Assembly: GCA_964406445.1 (NCBI GenBank)
Contig: CAYORU010000007.1
Location: forward strand, 1-64,000
DNA: 64,000 nucleotides
Origin: SG8-30 sp964406445
GTDB lineage: Bacteria > Pseudomonadota > Gammaproteobacteria > Steroidobacterales > Steroidobacteraceae
Reading direction: 5' to 3'
The translations under genes and the position numbers were made by a program. Positions 23,952 through 32,440 of the stretch are shown one piece after another. Positions within the stretch are counted from its first letter, which is position 1; every line of letters begins with the position of its first letter. The notes below the pieces were generated by a model. It was not told the DNA's origin and made no database searches. It was given only the letters and a program-made list of their open reading frames with translations.

Positions 23952-24017
23952 GCCGCGATTGTAGCCCGCCATTGTGTACATCGAGCGCGGACGCTGAAGC
24001 CGGCGGTGCCCGCGCGC

Positions 24018-24023
24018 TAGAAT
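24018..24023 (+). promoter_or_regulatory. Candidate -10 element directly before phhA
   Basis: TAGAAT ends six bases before the phhA ATG at 24030. If it is used, transcription would start at or within a base or two of the ATG and the message would be leaderless. This fits the absence of a Shine-Dalgarno sequence there. No strong -35 is visible. Confidence 0.35.
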
Positions 24024-24029
24024 CGCGCC

Positions 24030-24956
24030 ATGAGCCAGGCCTTCGACTACACGCGCATCCCGCCGCTGCCGCCCTCGGTGTACGTGGCGCCGCTCAAGAA
24101 GCCCGCCGGGCTCGGCGAAGACTGGCTCGAGCCTGCCCAGAGAAAGTATTCGGCGGACGAACACCGCATCTGGGACGATCTCTTCGAGCGCCAGATCGGC
24201 CTCATGCCCGGCCACGCCTGCAAGGAATTCATGCGCGGCCTCGAGAAGCTCGACCTCGGCCGCGGCGGCGTGCCCGACTTCGGCGAGATCAGCGAAGAAC
24301 TGAGGGGCCTGACGGGCTGGAGCGTGGTGCCGGTGCCCATGCTGATCCCGGACCACGTCTTCTACTACCACCTCGCGAACCGCCGCTTCCCCGCCGGCAA
24401 CTTCATCCGCAGCCGCGGGCAGTTCGACTACATCCAGGAGCCCGACGTCTTCCACGACGTGTTCGGGCACGTGCCGCTGCTCACCGACCCGGTCTTCGCC
24501 GACTACATGGAGGCCTATGGTCGCGCCGGCTGGAAGGCGCTCAAGTACAACCGGCTCAAGGCGCTCTCGGCGCTGTACTGGTACACCGTCGAGTTCGGGC
24601 TGATCCTGGAAGAGGGCCGGATGCGCATCTACGGCGCCGGCATCCTTTCCGGCCCGACCGAGACCGTGTTCGCCATCGAGGGCCGCTCGCCGAACCGCGT
24701 GCACCTCAACGTCGATCGCGTGATGCGCACCGACTACACGATCTCCGACCTGCAGGCGACGTACTTCGTCATCGAGTCGTTCAGAGAGCTGTTCCACCTC
24801 ACCGAGCAGCGCGGCTTCGAGCCGATCTACGAGTCGCTGGCGCCGGCTTTCCAGTACGCCAAGACCGCGGCGCTCGACACCGACCACATCTACCAGCGCG
24901 GCACCCAGGAGTACGAGCTGCGCGGCGGGCGCGGCTCGGGCGCCACGCCGGTCTAG
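24030..24956 (+). CDS. phhA: Phenylalanine 4-monooxygenase
   Basis: The 308-residue pterin-dependent iron hydroxylase converts L-phenylalanine to L-tyrosine. The iron ligands are His142 and His147 in the motif DVFHDVFGHVPLL and Glu188 in YWYTVEFGLI. DYTRIPPLPPSVY and HRIWDDLFERQ are typical of the bacterial single-domain enzyme. There is no regulatory ACT domain, and no pterin dehydratase (phhB) lies beside it. A nitroreductase-family gene follows after 32 bases. Confidence 0.95.
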   Translation: MSQAFDYTRIPPLPPSVYVAPLKKPAGLGEDWLEPAQRKYSADEHRIWDDLFERQIGLMPGHACKEFMRGLEKLDLGRGGVPDFGEISEELRGLTGWSVVPVPMLIPDHVFYYHLANRRFPAGNFIRSRGQFDYIQEPDVFHDVFGHVPLLTDPVFADYMEAYGRAGWKALKYNRLKALSALYWYTVEFGLILEEGRMRIYGAGILSGPTETVFAIEGRSPNRVHLNVDRVMRTDYTISDLQATYFVIESFRELFHLTEQRGFEPIYESLAPAFQYAKTAALDTDHIYQRGTQEYELRGGRGSGATPV

Positions 24957-24988
24957 CGGCCGGCGCCGGGCAGGGACACGCTTCCGAC

Positions 24989-25708
24989 GTGAAGGACCAT
25001 CGCAGGGAATCCCCGCCGCTCGAACCGCTCCGCGACTACCGCGAGTACCCGCCCGGGGAGATGACCGAGCGGGCGAGGGCCTTTCGCCGCGACATCGCGC
25101 GCCGCCGCACGGTGCGCGACTTCGACAGCCGGCCCGTGCCGCGCGAGGTGATCGAGCAGTGCCTGCTCGCCGCGGGCACCGCGCCCTCGGGCGCCAACCA
25201 GCAGCCGTGGCACTTCTGCGTCGTGACGGATCCCGCGGTCAAGCGCCGCATCCGCGAAGCCGCCGAGGCCGAGGAGCGCGAGTTCTACGAGCGCCGCGCC
25301 CCGGCCGAGTGGCTCGAGGCGCTGGCGCCTTTCGGCACCGACGCCGACAAGCCCTTCCTCGAGGAGGCGCCGGTGCTGATCGCGATCTTCGCGCAGAAGT
25401 ACGGCGTCAATCCCGACGGCTCGCGCTACAGCCACTACTACTTCAGCGAATCCGTCGGCATCGCCACTGGCTTCCTGCTGGTGGCGCTGCACGACGCCGG
25501 CCTCGCGACGCTGACCCACACGCCCGCGCCCATGAAGTTCCTGAACGAGATCTGCGGCCGGCCGGTCAACGAGCGGCCGATGGTGCTGCTCGTGGTCGGG
25601 TACCCGAAGGCGGGCTGTCGCGTGCCCGTCGCAGCTGGCGTGAAGAAGCCGCTCGAAGCGATCGCGAGCTGGATCGAGGCCGCAGAGCGGCTGGACCGGT
25701 CCGGCTGA
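24989..25708 (+). CDS. Nitroreductase-family flavoprotein
   Basis: The 239-residue FMN-dependent oxidoreductase has the phosphate-binding FRRDIARRRTVRDFDSRPVP, GTAPSGANQQPWHFCVV, HYYFSESVGIATGFLLVALHDAG and a C-terminal VGYPKAGCRVP. The long N-terminal segment and the ending resemble the iodotyrosine-deiodinase-like subgroup, which acts on halogenated or substituted aromatics. The start is GTG 24989 with AGGGA upstream. Its position after phhA makes an aromatic substrate plausible, but this is inference. Confidence 0.82.
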   Translation: MKDHRRESPPLEPLRDYREYPPGEMTERARAFRRDIARRRTVRDFDSRPVPREVIEQCLLAAGTAPSGANQQPWHFCVVTDPAVKRRIREAAEAEEREFYERRAPAEWLEALAPFGTDADKPFLEEAPVLIAIFAQKYGVNPDGSRYSHYYFSESVGIATGFLLVALHDAGLATLTHTPAPMKFLNEICGRPVNERPMVLLVVGYPKAGCRVPVAAGVKKPLEAIASWIEAAERLDRSG

Positions 25709-25727
25709 GTCGAGACTCCCTCGGCCG

Positions 25728-26690
25728 TCAGGCGTCGCCGTCGCGGTAGACCACCGTCGGACGTGGCCGGCGGTCATGCACGAGCTGCAGCACCTCCGGG
25801 CGCGCGTAGTGTCCGGTCCCGTCCACCCACAGCTTCACGTCGCCGATCTCGGCGAGGTCGATCGTAGTCACCAGCAGTTGCTCCTCCTCGCCGCTCGCGG
25901 GGCCAGCCATCACCGCGGCGAAGGGGTGGATGATCGCGCTCCAGCCGCCGCCGGCCTGCACCAGCTGCTGCGGGCCCAGCTCGCGCTCCATGAATTCGAG
26001 CATCGCGCGGCTGACCGGGCTGGAGGCGCAGGCGACGAAGCACTGGCCGGTGATCGCGTGGTTCTTCATCATCGCCTCGATCTGCAGGTTGGCCACGGCC
26101 TCGAAGCCCGCGAGCGTCGACAGCGAGGGCCACAGCGCGGCGTGCACCTGCGCCTGCTGCTCGATCAGCGCCTGCCGCGCGAGGTTCATGGTGTGCTCCC
26201 AGCAGGCCAGCGCGCCGACGCGCACGCCGTCGAGGTCGGGAACGATCAGCGTGGAGCCGTCCCCGTCCCCCCAGATGTAGCGCTCGGCATAGGTGGGCTT
26301 GAGCTTGCGGTGCACGCCGGCCAACCGTCCTTTGCTGTCGATGAAGAAGGCGCTGTTGTGGCAGGTCCGTCCGCCCATGCGGCGCTCGCTCGCGCCCATG
26401 ACGACCGCGACGCCGTGCTCGCGCGCCGCCTCGCGCAGCAACGCGACCTCCGGGCCGTCCGCCTCGACCGACTGGTCCTGGTAGCGGCGATTGAGCCCGG
26501 CCTGGACCAGCGGCGGATAGCAGTTGATCCAGTAGGGGAAGCCCGGCAGGAAGACCTCCGGGAACACGATGAGCTGGGCGCCGTCGCGGCCCGCGCGGGC
26601 GATCCACGCCGCCGCCTTGGTGGCGGAGGCGCCCGCGTCCATGAACACGGGCGCCACGTGCGCCACGGCCACCGTCAGCTTGTTCGTCAT
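25728..26690 (-). CDS. Nitrilase / carbon-nitrogen hydrolase
   Basis: The 320-residue protein has the catalytic triad Glu45 (FPEVFLPGFPYWI), Lys129 (HRKLKPTYAERYIWG) and Cys163 (LACWEHTMNL). The CWEH context and the FPYWI loop are those of true nitrilases (EC 3.5.5) rather than amidases. It would hydrolyse a nitrile to acid and ammonia in the cytoplasm. It is divergent from the IclR gene, with the operator-like palindrome at 26722-26738 in the 88-base gap. A nearby acyl-CoA ligase could activate the acid formed. Confidence 0.87.
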   Translation of the reverse strand: MTNKLTVAVAHVAPVFMDAGASATKAAAWIARAGRDGAQLIVFPEVFLPGFPYWINCYPPLVQAGLNRRYQDQSVEADGPEVALLREAAREHGVAVVMGASERRMGGRTCHNSAFFIDSKGRLAGVHRKLKPTYAERYIWGDGDGSTLIVPDLDGVRVGALACWEHTMNLARQALIEQQAQVHAALWPSLSTLAGFEAVANLQIEAMMKNHAITGQCFVACASSPVSRAMLEFMERELGPQQLVQAGGGWSAIIHPFAAVMAGPASGEEEQLLVTTIDLAEIGDVKLWVDGTGHYARPEVLQLVHDRRPRPTVVYRDGDA

Positions 26691-26721
26691 GCTGCCCTCG
26701 CATCGCCGCCAAGGCGGCGCT

Positions 26722-26738
26722 TGACACGTATGTGTTAA
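26722..26738. promoter_or_regulatory. IclR-cluster palindrome, copy 1 (nitrilase/IclR gap)
   Basis: TGACACGTATGTGTTAA contains ACAC and GTGT half-sites and overlaps a TTGACA hexamer at 26721-26726. Fourteen of its 17 bases match copy 2 at 27586-27602. It lies centrally in the divergent nitrilase/IclR gap, as expected for autoregulation by the IclR protein. Confidence 0.6.
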
Positions 26739-26778
26739 ATTCGAACTTCATTGTAGCGGCTCGGGCGGGGGCGACACC

Positions 26779-27588
26779 ATGAAGATGCGCGCGGCAGGAC
26801 GACTGGTCGCCCGTGGCCGGCGACCAGCCGGCCCCGGTGTCGAGGGCGTGAAGTCGGCCGACAGGGCCATGGCGGTGCTCGAATTGTTCCGGGAGTGGCG
26901 CCGGCCGGGCACCGCGCGGGAAATCGCGGCGGCGCTCAGCATGCCGCGCTCGAGCACCACGGTGCTGCTCCGGAGCCTCATCCAGGGCGGCTACCTGCGC
27001 TTCGACGACTCCTCCTCGAGCTACTTCCCGACGCTTCGCGTCGTCCAGCTCGGCAACTGGCTGGTCGAGGGATACCTGAACGATCCGCGCATCGACGAAC
27101 TGCTGCGCCAGCTCGTGGAGCAGACCCAGGAAACGGTCTGCGTCTGGGGCGAAATTGGCTCCTTCGCCCGCGTGCTGCGCGTCAGGCAGAGTCCGCTCGC
27201 GATCTCGCTGACGGTGCGCGAAGGAGAGTCGGCGCCGCTGGCGAACTCTGCGGTCGGCAACGCGCTCCTGGCGCGGCACGACGATGCAGCGATACGGACC
27301 ATTGTCGAGAAGTACGACCGCACCGTCCCGCCGGACCGGCGCCGGCCGCTCGCGCAGATCCTGGGCGAGGTGGCCACCGTCCGGGCCCGTGGCGTCAGCG
27401 TCGGCTACGACAAGTGGCTGCCCGACGCGGGCGCCATCGTGGCCACGCTCGACCCGGCGACATTTCGCGAGGTGATCGCGGTGGGCATCGGCGGCCCGAG
27501 GTTCCGCATCGAACGCAACGAGGAGCGGCTGGTGCGGACACTGCTCGCCGCCTTGCGGCGTTTCGCGCCGGGGCAGCGGTCAGTCTGA
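26779..27588 (+). CDS. IclR-family transcriptional regulator
   Basis: The 269-residue protein has an N-terminal winged helix (VKSADRAMAVLELFREWRRPGTAREIAAALSMPRSSTTVLLRSLIQGGYLRF, described from about residue 25 to 76) and a C-terminal ligand-binding GAF-like domain (VCVWGEIGSFARVLRVRQSP, PLANSAVGNALLA, VATVRARGVSVGYDKWLP). IclR proteins bind palindromes as dimers or tetramers and respond to small aromatic or organic acids. Near-identical palindromes lie before this gene and before the TonB receptor gene, making those its probable targets. Confidence 0.88.
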   Translation: MKMRAAGRLVARGRRPAGPGVEGVKSADRAMAVLELFREWRRPGTAREIAAALSMPRSSTTVLLRSLIQGGYLRFDDSSSSYFPTLRVVQLGNWLVEGYLNDPRIDELLRQLVEQTQETVCVWGEIGSFARVLRVRQSPLAISLTVREGESAPLANSAVGNALLARHDDAAIRTIVEKYDRTVPPDRRRPLAQILGEVATVRARGVSVGYDKWLPDAGAIVATLDPATFREVIAVGIGGPRFRIERNEERLVRTLLAALRRFAPGQRSV

Positions 27589-27602
27589 TACATATGTATT
27601 AA
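27586..27602. promoter_or_regulatory. IclR-cluster palindrome, copy 2 (before the TonB receptor)
   Basis: TGATACATATGTATTAA contains the perfect 12-base palindrome ATACATATGTAT. It begins on the stop codon of the IclR gene and lies just upstream of a TTGACA hexamer (27606-27611) that could be the -35 for the receptor gene at 27681. It matches copy 1 at 14 of 17 positions. Confidence 0.6.
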
Positions 27603-27680
27603 CCTTTGACACCATGATAGGCGTGTGTTTTTCTCGCCGGGCGTCAGTCCTGCACAGCCACTCGCAGCGGGGAAAGCCTC

Positions 27681-30185
27681 ATGGTCAAGAAATCCTCAGA
27701 AGGGTCCGTGGCCGGCGCGCGGCGCCTGGCCTGCGCGATCCTCGGCGTGCTGTGCGCGCCGGCCGTGCCCGCCGAGGTCGCGGACCTCGCGGAGATCACC
27801 GTGACGGCGCGCCGCGCCAACGAGTCGCTGCAGGACGTGCCGGCGTCGGTATCGGTGCTCACGGCGGTCGACATCGAGCGGGCGGGCATCGCCACGATCG
27901 ACGACGTGGTCGCGCTGACGCCTGGGGTGACCATCGTCACCAACACCGCCGAGGCGGGTGACACCCAGATCAACATCCGCGGGATCAACGGCGCCAGGGA
28001 CGCGGAGAGCAGCGTTGCGCTGGTCGTCGACGGCATCCTCAAGACCAACTCGTCCGTGCTCAACCAGCCCCAGGGTTCGCTGACGCAGATCGAGGTGCTG
28101 AAGGGCCCGCAGGGCGCCTATTACGGCCGCAACGCGGCCGCCGGGGCCGTCGTCGTCACGACGGCGAGGCCCTCCAGCAGCTTCGAGGGCGAGGCGCGGG
28201 TGCGCGCCGGCAACAACGCGAGCGTCGGGGGCGAGCTGCGGCTCGGCGGCCCGCTCGGCGACGGGGTCGCCGGCCAGGTCTCGGCGGATTTCCGCGAGAC
28301 GGACGGATTCTTCCGCAACACCGGGCCGTTCCCCGAGGCGCGGGGCGCGACCATCGACCAGTTCCGCGGCTGGAACGTCAACGGACGCCTGATCGCGCAG
28401 CTCGGCGAGTCGACCGAGCTCGACCTCAAGGCGAAGGCCGGGAAGTACACCGGCGGCTCGATCAACTTCAACGCCGTCTTCAACCTGCCGAACTTCGCCG
28501 GCATCGACCCTTCCTTCAACGCCGACGTGAACGACCGCGAATTCGTCTACCTGTCCAACCTGCCCACCGACAGCAACCAGCAGACCCGCGAGGTCTCCGC
28601 GAAGCTCGACGTGGACCTCGGCGCGACCCGGGTCGTCGCCTGGGCGCTGCACTCCGACGTGGAGCAGGACCTGCTGGCCGATGCCGCCGCGGCGGCCTTC
28701 GGGTTCTGGAACGCCGATCCCATCTGCCGCAACAGCGTCGCGGACCTGAACGCGGCGGGCGTCGTCCTGCCGCCGCCCTTCGTGCTGGGCGAGGTGCCGG
28801 ACTCCAACCTGTTCGTGCCCAACGGATCCCTGCTCGGCACCTTCTCGCCGACCACCTGCGACGGCACCGAGTACCAGGTGCGCAACCAGAAGGACACCAG
28901 CGCGGAGATCCGCTGGATGTCGAACGCCGAAGGACCGCTCAGCTGGTCGGTGGGCGCCTACTACCTGAGGATCGCCCGCGAAGTCGGCGTCAACCTCGCC
29001 TGGGATCGTGGCGAGGGCATCCTGCGAAGCCTCTACAACCCGCCCGGTTCGTCGAACCCCACCGAAGAGCTGCTCTGGGACGAGTTCGATACGGACGTGT
29101 ACGCCGTCTTCGGCTCGGTCGACTACGCGCCGAACGAGCGCTGGTCGCTGTCCGCGGCGCTGCGCTACGACCGCGAGGAGCGCAAGGTGCGAAACCTCGT
29201 CGACCCGGACGCCCGCAACCAGTGGGTGCTCGGCGGCAACGCGCCCTTGAACGTCGGGCTGCTGTTCGGACCGCTCGACCCGAAGTCGGCGGACTTCGAC
29301 CAGCTGCAGCCGCGCCTCAGCGCAGCCTTCAAGCCGACTCGCGACCTCACGTTCTACGGAGCCTGGGGCGTCGGCTTCAAGTCCGGGGGATTCAACAACC
29401 AGGGCAGCGAGGCCGCGCTCGACGTCAACTTCAACCAGACCATCGACGCGGGCCTGAACGTCACCGACGACTTCCGCAAGGAGACCTCGAGCGCCTTCGA
29501 ACTCGGCACCCGCTGGCGGGCCCTCGACGGTCGTCTCAATCTCTCGGCCGCCGCCTACCACACGCGCATCGACGACCTGCAGTTCTTCGAGTTCTACAAT
29601 GGCTCCTTCGGGATCCTGCGCGTCGTCTCGAACGTGGACCGCGTCGACATCACCGGCGTCGAGATCGGCGCCAGCCTGGCCCTCGGCGAGTACTGGCAGG
29701 TATTCGGCTCGGCCGACTACAACGACAGCGAGATCAAGAAGAACTCGGCGCGTCCCGGCACCGAGGGCGGGAAGTCGCCCTATACCTCCGACTACACGGT
29801 GAACCTCGGCGCCAGCGTCGACGTGCCGATCGCAGGCGCGTGGCGCTTCCAGGGCCGCGTCGACATGCGCCGCGTCGGGCCGACCTGGTTCTCCACCGCG
29901 CAGCGCGGCACGCGGCCGACGATCTTCAACGCGATCCTGCCGCTGGCCGGGCTTCCCGCGTTCCTCGGCAACGCCGACTACACCAACTCGCAGCGCGACG
30001 CCTTCGACGTCGTCAACCTGCGCCTCGCGGTGCAGGGCGAACGCCTCGGGGTCGCGGCCTTCGCCAACAACCTCTTCGAGGAGGAGTACCTGGCCGAGGT
30101 GATCCCCGCACCGGAGTTCGGCGGGTCGTTCGTGGCCCCGGGCGAACGGCGCGCCTACGGGCTCGAAGTCAGCTACCGCTTCTAG
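27681..30185 (+). CDS. TonB-dependent outer-membrane receptor
   Basis: The 834-residue protein has a signal peptide (to about residue 30) followed by a TonB-box-like EITVTARR. A plug domain comes next, with LQDVPASVSVLTAVDIERAGIATIDDVVALTPGV, INIRGINGARDAESSVALVVDGI and LTQIEVLKGPQGAYYGRNAAAGAVVV. A 22-strand barrel follows, with GAWGVGFKSGGFNNQG and a C-terminal aromatic FVAPGERRAYGLEVSYRF. It imports a scarce or bulky ligand using TonB energy. The plug and barrel style is that of the FecA/CirA-like receptors common in sphingomonads and oligotrophic gammaproteobacteria. The catabolic neighbours suggest an organic ligand rather than a siderophore. Confidence 0.9.
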   Translation: MVKKSSEGSVAGARRLACAILGVLCAPAVPAEVADLAEITVTARRANESLQDVPASVSVLTAVDIERAGIATIDDVVALTPGVTIVTNTAEAGDTQINIRGINGARDAESSVALVVDGILKTNSSVLNQPQGSLTQIEVLKGPQGAYYGRNAAAGAVVVTTARPSSSFEGEARVRAGNNASVGGELRLGGPLGDGVAGQVSADFRETDGFFRNTGPFPEARGATIDQFRGWNVNGRLIAQLGESTELDLKAKAGKYTGGSINFNAVFNLPNFAGIDPSFNADVNDREFVYLSNLPTDSNQQTREVSAKLDVDLGATRVVAWALHSDVEQDLLADAAAAAFGFWNADPICRNSVADLNAAGVVLPPPFVLGEVPDSNLFVPNGSLLGTFSPTTCDGTEYQVRNQKDTSAEIRWMSNAEGPLSWSVGAYYLRIAREVGVNLAWDRGEGILRSLYNPPGSSNPTEELLWDEFDTDVYAVFGSVDYAPNERWSLSAALRYDREERKVRNLVDPDARNQWVLGGNAPLNVGLLFGPLDPKSADFDQLQPRLSAAFKPTRDLTFYGAWGVGFKSGGFNNQGSEAALDVNFNQTIDAGLNVTDDFRKETSSAFELGTRWRALDGRLNLSAAAYHTRIDDLQFFEFYNGSFGILRVVSNVDRVDITGVEIGASLALGEYWQVFGSADYNDSEIKKNSARPGTEGGKSPYTSDYTVNLGASVDVPIAGAWRFQGRVDMRRVGPTWFSTAQRGTRPTIFNAILPLAGLPAFLGNADYTNSQRDAFDVVNLRLAVQGERLGVAAFANNLFEEEYLAEVIPAPEFGGSFVAPGERRAYGLEVSYRF

Positions 30186-30202
30186 GCCCGCGGGGTTCGC
30201 GC

Positions 30203-30856
30203 ATGGCCATCGTCAGCATCGTTTACTTCAGCGGGTTCAGGGGGCATACGCGCCGCCTCGCCGAGTGCGTGGGCGAGGGCGCTTCGCAGGAGCCGGGCAC
30301 CGTGGTGCACCTGCTGCCCGTCACCGACGTCGACCAGCACTGGGACAAGCTGCACGCCTCGGACGCGATCATCTTCGGCTCGCCGACCTACGTCGGCTCG
30401 GTCGCCGCGCGCTTCAAGGAGTTCATCGAGCGCCTGGCGGGCGACGTCTGGCTGCAGCGCGCCTGGCTCGACAAGCTGGCCGGGGGCTTCACCGTCTCTG
30501 CCGGGCGCAGCGGCGACAAGATGTCGACGCTCAACCAGCTGGTCGTCGCGGCCGCGCAGATGGGCATGCTCTGGGTGCCCGTGCCCATCACCGGCGGCCA
30601 CTATTCGACGGCCGGCAGCGAGTCGGACCTCAACCGGATCGCGGGCTATCTCGGCGTGATGGCGCAGGCCAACATTGACGAAGGTCCCGACAAGGCGCCG
30701 CCGCCGAGCGACCTCGAGACCGCCCGGATCTACGGCCGCCACATCGCGCGGCTGGCCGCGCGGATGCGCGCCGGGCGCGAGGCGCTGGGGGAGGGGCAGC
30801 CGGAGCCCTTCGAAGGCCGGCCGCGCGGACTCAGCGAGATGCTGCCGCCGGCCTGA
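30203..30856 (+). CDS. Flavodoxin-like NAD(P)H oxidoreductase
   Basis: The 217-residue protein has a flavodoxin fold: IVSIVYFSGFRGHTRRLAE supplies the FMN phosphate loop, AIIFGSPTYVGSVAARFKEFIE the second FMN loop, and GGFTVSAGRSGDKMSTLNQLV resembles WrbA/FMN-reductase proteins. A two-electron reductase or flavin-reductase role is likely. It follows the TonB receptor by 17 bases in the same direction and is probably co-induced. Its stop codon sits in the loop of a strong hairpin (30844-30865). Confidence 0.78.
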   Translation: MAIVSIVYFSGFRGHTRRLAECVGEGASQEPGTVVHLLPVTDVDQHWDKLHASDAIIFGSPTYVGSVAARFKEFIERLAGDVWLQRAWLDKLAGGFTVSAGRSGDKMSTLNQLVVAAAQMGMLWVPVPITGGHYSTAGSESDLNRIAGYLGVMAQANIDEGPDKAPPPSDLETARIYGRHIARLAARMRAGREALGEGQPEPFEGRPRGLSEMLPPA

Positions 30857-30865
30857 GCCGGCGGC
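30844..30865 (+). other. Perfect hairpin with the stop codon in its loop
   Basis: GCCGCCGGC (30844-30852) and GCCGGCGGC (30857-30865) form a 9-bp perfect stem around the tetraloop CTGA. The TGA of this loop is the stop codon of the flavodoxin-like gene. No T-run follows. It may couple ribosome arrival to read-through into the ligase gene, which starts 15 bases later. Confidence 0.5.
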
Positions 30866-30879
30866 GCGGGCGTTCGTCC

Positions 30880-32415
30880 TTGTCCAGGCCTTCGACCCAC
30901 GGGCAGCTCCTGCTGTCCACCGGACTGCACGCCGCTGCCGCGCGCGCGCCCCGCAAGACGGCGCTCGTCTGCGAGACGGTTGCCGTCGATTACGCAACCC
31001 TGGCCGGGCGCGTGCGACGGGTCGCCGTCGGCGCGCGGGCGCTCGGCATCCGGCGCGGCGACCGGGTCGCGATACTCGCGCCGAACTGCCTCGAGTATGT
31101 CGAGCTGGTCGTCGGTCTCGCCGATGCCGGCGCGATCGTGGCTACGCTCAATCCCCGCTCGACCGCCGCCGAGGTCGCGGCCGCCTGCAACGACTGTGGC
31201 GCGCGCGTCGTCTTCGCGCACCCGGCCAGCGCGGAGGTCGCGCACGGCGCCGCGCTCGACAGCGTCGAGCGCCTGATCGTCCTCGACGACGAGTACCGCC
31301 ACTGGCGGGACGGCTCACCCGAGGGCGAGCCCTGCGCGGACCTCGTCGAGACGGATCCGTTCACGCTGGTCTACAGCTCGGGCACGACGGGCAGGCCGAA
31401 GGGCATCCTCATCTCGCATCGCTCGCGCACGCTGACCTTCCACGGCATGGCGATGGAGTACGGCTGCTACGGGCCGGACGACGTGCAGCTCGGCATCGCC
31501 CCGCTGGCGCACGGCGCCGGCTTCGCGTTCACCATGGCCACGCTGTTCTTCGGCGGCACGGTGCAGCTCCTGGCGAAGTTCGACCCGGAACGGGTGCTGC
31601 GACGGCTGGCGACGGAGCACATCACGGGCGTCTTCATGGTTCCTGCGCACTTCCAGGCCATCTTCGCGCTCGGCGAGACGACACTCGGGCGATACGCGGG
31701 CGGCGCCGCCGCCCTGCGCACGATCATGTCGAATGCCGCGGCCCTGCCGCAGGCGATGAAGGAGAAGATCGTGGGCTACTGGGGGCCGGGGCGCCTGCAC
31801 GAGCTCTATGGCGCCACGGAGGCCGGGGTCATCACGAGCCTGAGGCCCGCCTGGCAGCTCGCGCGGCCACGCAGCGTAGGCCCGGCGTTCGCGATGAACC
31901 ACGTGCGTCTGCTCGATGACCGCGGCCGCGACGTCGGGACGGGCGCGGAGGGCGAGGTGTACTGCCGCTCGCCCTACCTCTTCAATGGCTACTGGAACCA
32001 GCCGGAGGAAACCGCGGCGGCGCTGCGCGACGGCTGGCTCACCGTGGGCGACATCGGGCGCATGGACGAGCACGGCTTCCTGTCGATCGTCGACCGCAAG
32101 AAGGACATGGTGATCACCGGGGGCTTCAACGTGTATCCGCGCGAGATCGAGGAGGTGCTGCACCGCCACCCGCAGGTCGCCGAGGCCGCCGTGGTCGGCA
32201 TCGCCGATGAGCGCTGGGGCGAGTCGCTCGAGGCGTGGATCGTCGTCCGTGGCGAGGCGACGCCCGCGGCGCAATCGCTCGACGAACACTGTCGCCAGAC
32301 CCTGTCGGGCTACAAGGTGCCGAAGTCGTTTCGCTTCGTGGCGGAACTGCCGCGCAATGCGGCCGGCAAGGTGCTGAAGACGGTGCTGCGCGGAGGCGGC
32401 CGAGCCGCCGGCTGA
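30880..32415 (+). CDS. AMP-dependent acyl-CoA synthetase
   Basis: The 511-residue ANL-superfamily ligase has the P-loop VYSSGTTGRPKG, GAGFAFTMATLFFGGT, the adenine motif ELYGATEAGV, GWLTVGDIG, the hinge DRKKDMVITGGFNVYPREIEEVL and a C-terminal AAGKVLKT with the catalytic Lys. It activates a carboxylic acid to the CoA thioester. Medium-chain or aromatic acids are likely. The only start near the front is TTG 30880, so the exact N-terminus is uncertain. Its location after the nitrilase-receptor cluster suggests that it activates the acid the nitrilase releases. Confidence 0.87.
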   Translation: MSRPSTHGQLLLSTGLHAAAARAPRKTALVCETVAVDYATLAGRVRRVAVGARALGIRRGDRVAILAPNCLEYVELVVGLADAGAIVATLNPRSTAAEVAAACNDCGARVVFAHPASAEVAHGAALDSVERLIVLDDEYRHWRDGSPEGEPCADLVETDPFTLVYSSGTTGRPKGILISHRSRTLTFHGMAMEYGCYGPDDVQLGIAPLAHGAGFAFTMATLFFGGTVQLLAKFDPERVLRRLATEHITGVFMVPAHFQAIFALGETTLGRYAGGAAALRTIMSNAAALPQAMKEKIVGYWGPGRLHELYGATEAGVITSLRPAWQLARPRSVGPAFAMNHVRLLDDRGRDVGTGAEGEVYCRSPYLFNGYWNQPEETAAALRDGWLTVGDIGRMDEHGFLSIVDRKKDMVITGGFNVYPREIEEVLHRHPQVAEAAVVGIADERWGESLEAWIVVRGEATPAAQSLDEHCRQTLSGYKVPKSFRFVAELPRNAAGKVLKTVLRGGGRAAG

Positions 32416-32440
32416 GGGCGGCCCGGGCGGGCACCCGCGC

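Noticed and set aside
22734..24887. A 717-residue version of the EEP-family protein extended over phhA
   Set aside because: A clean signal peptide begins at 23951, and the upstream part is antisense to phhA.
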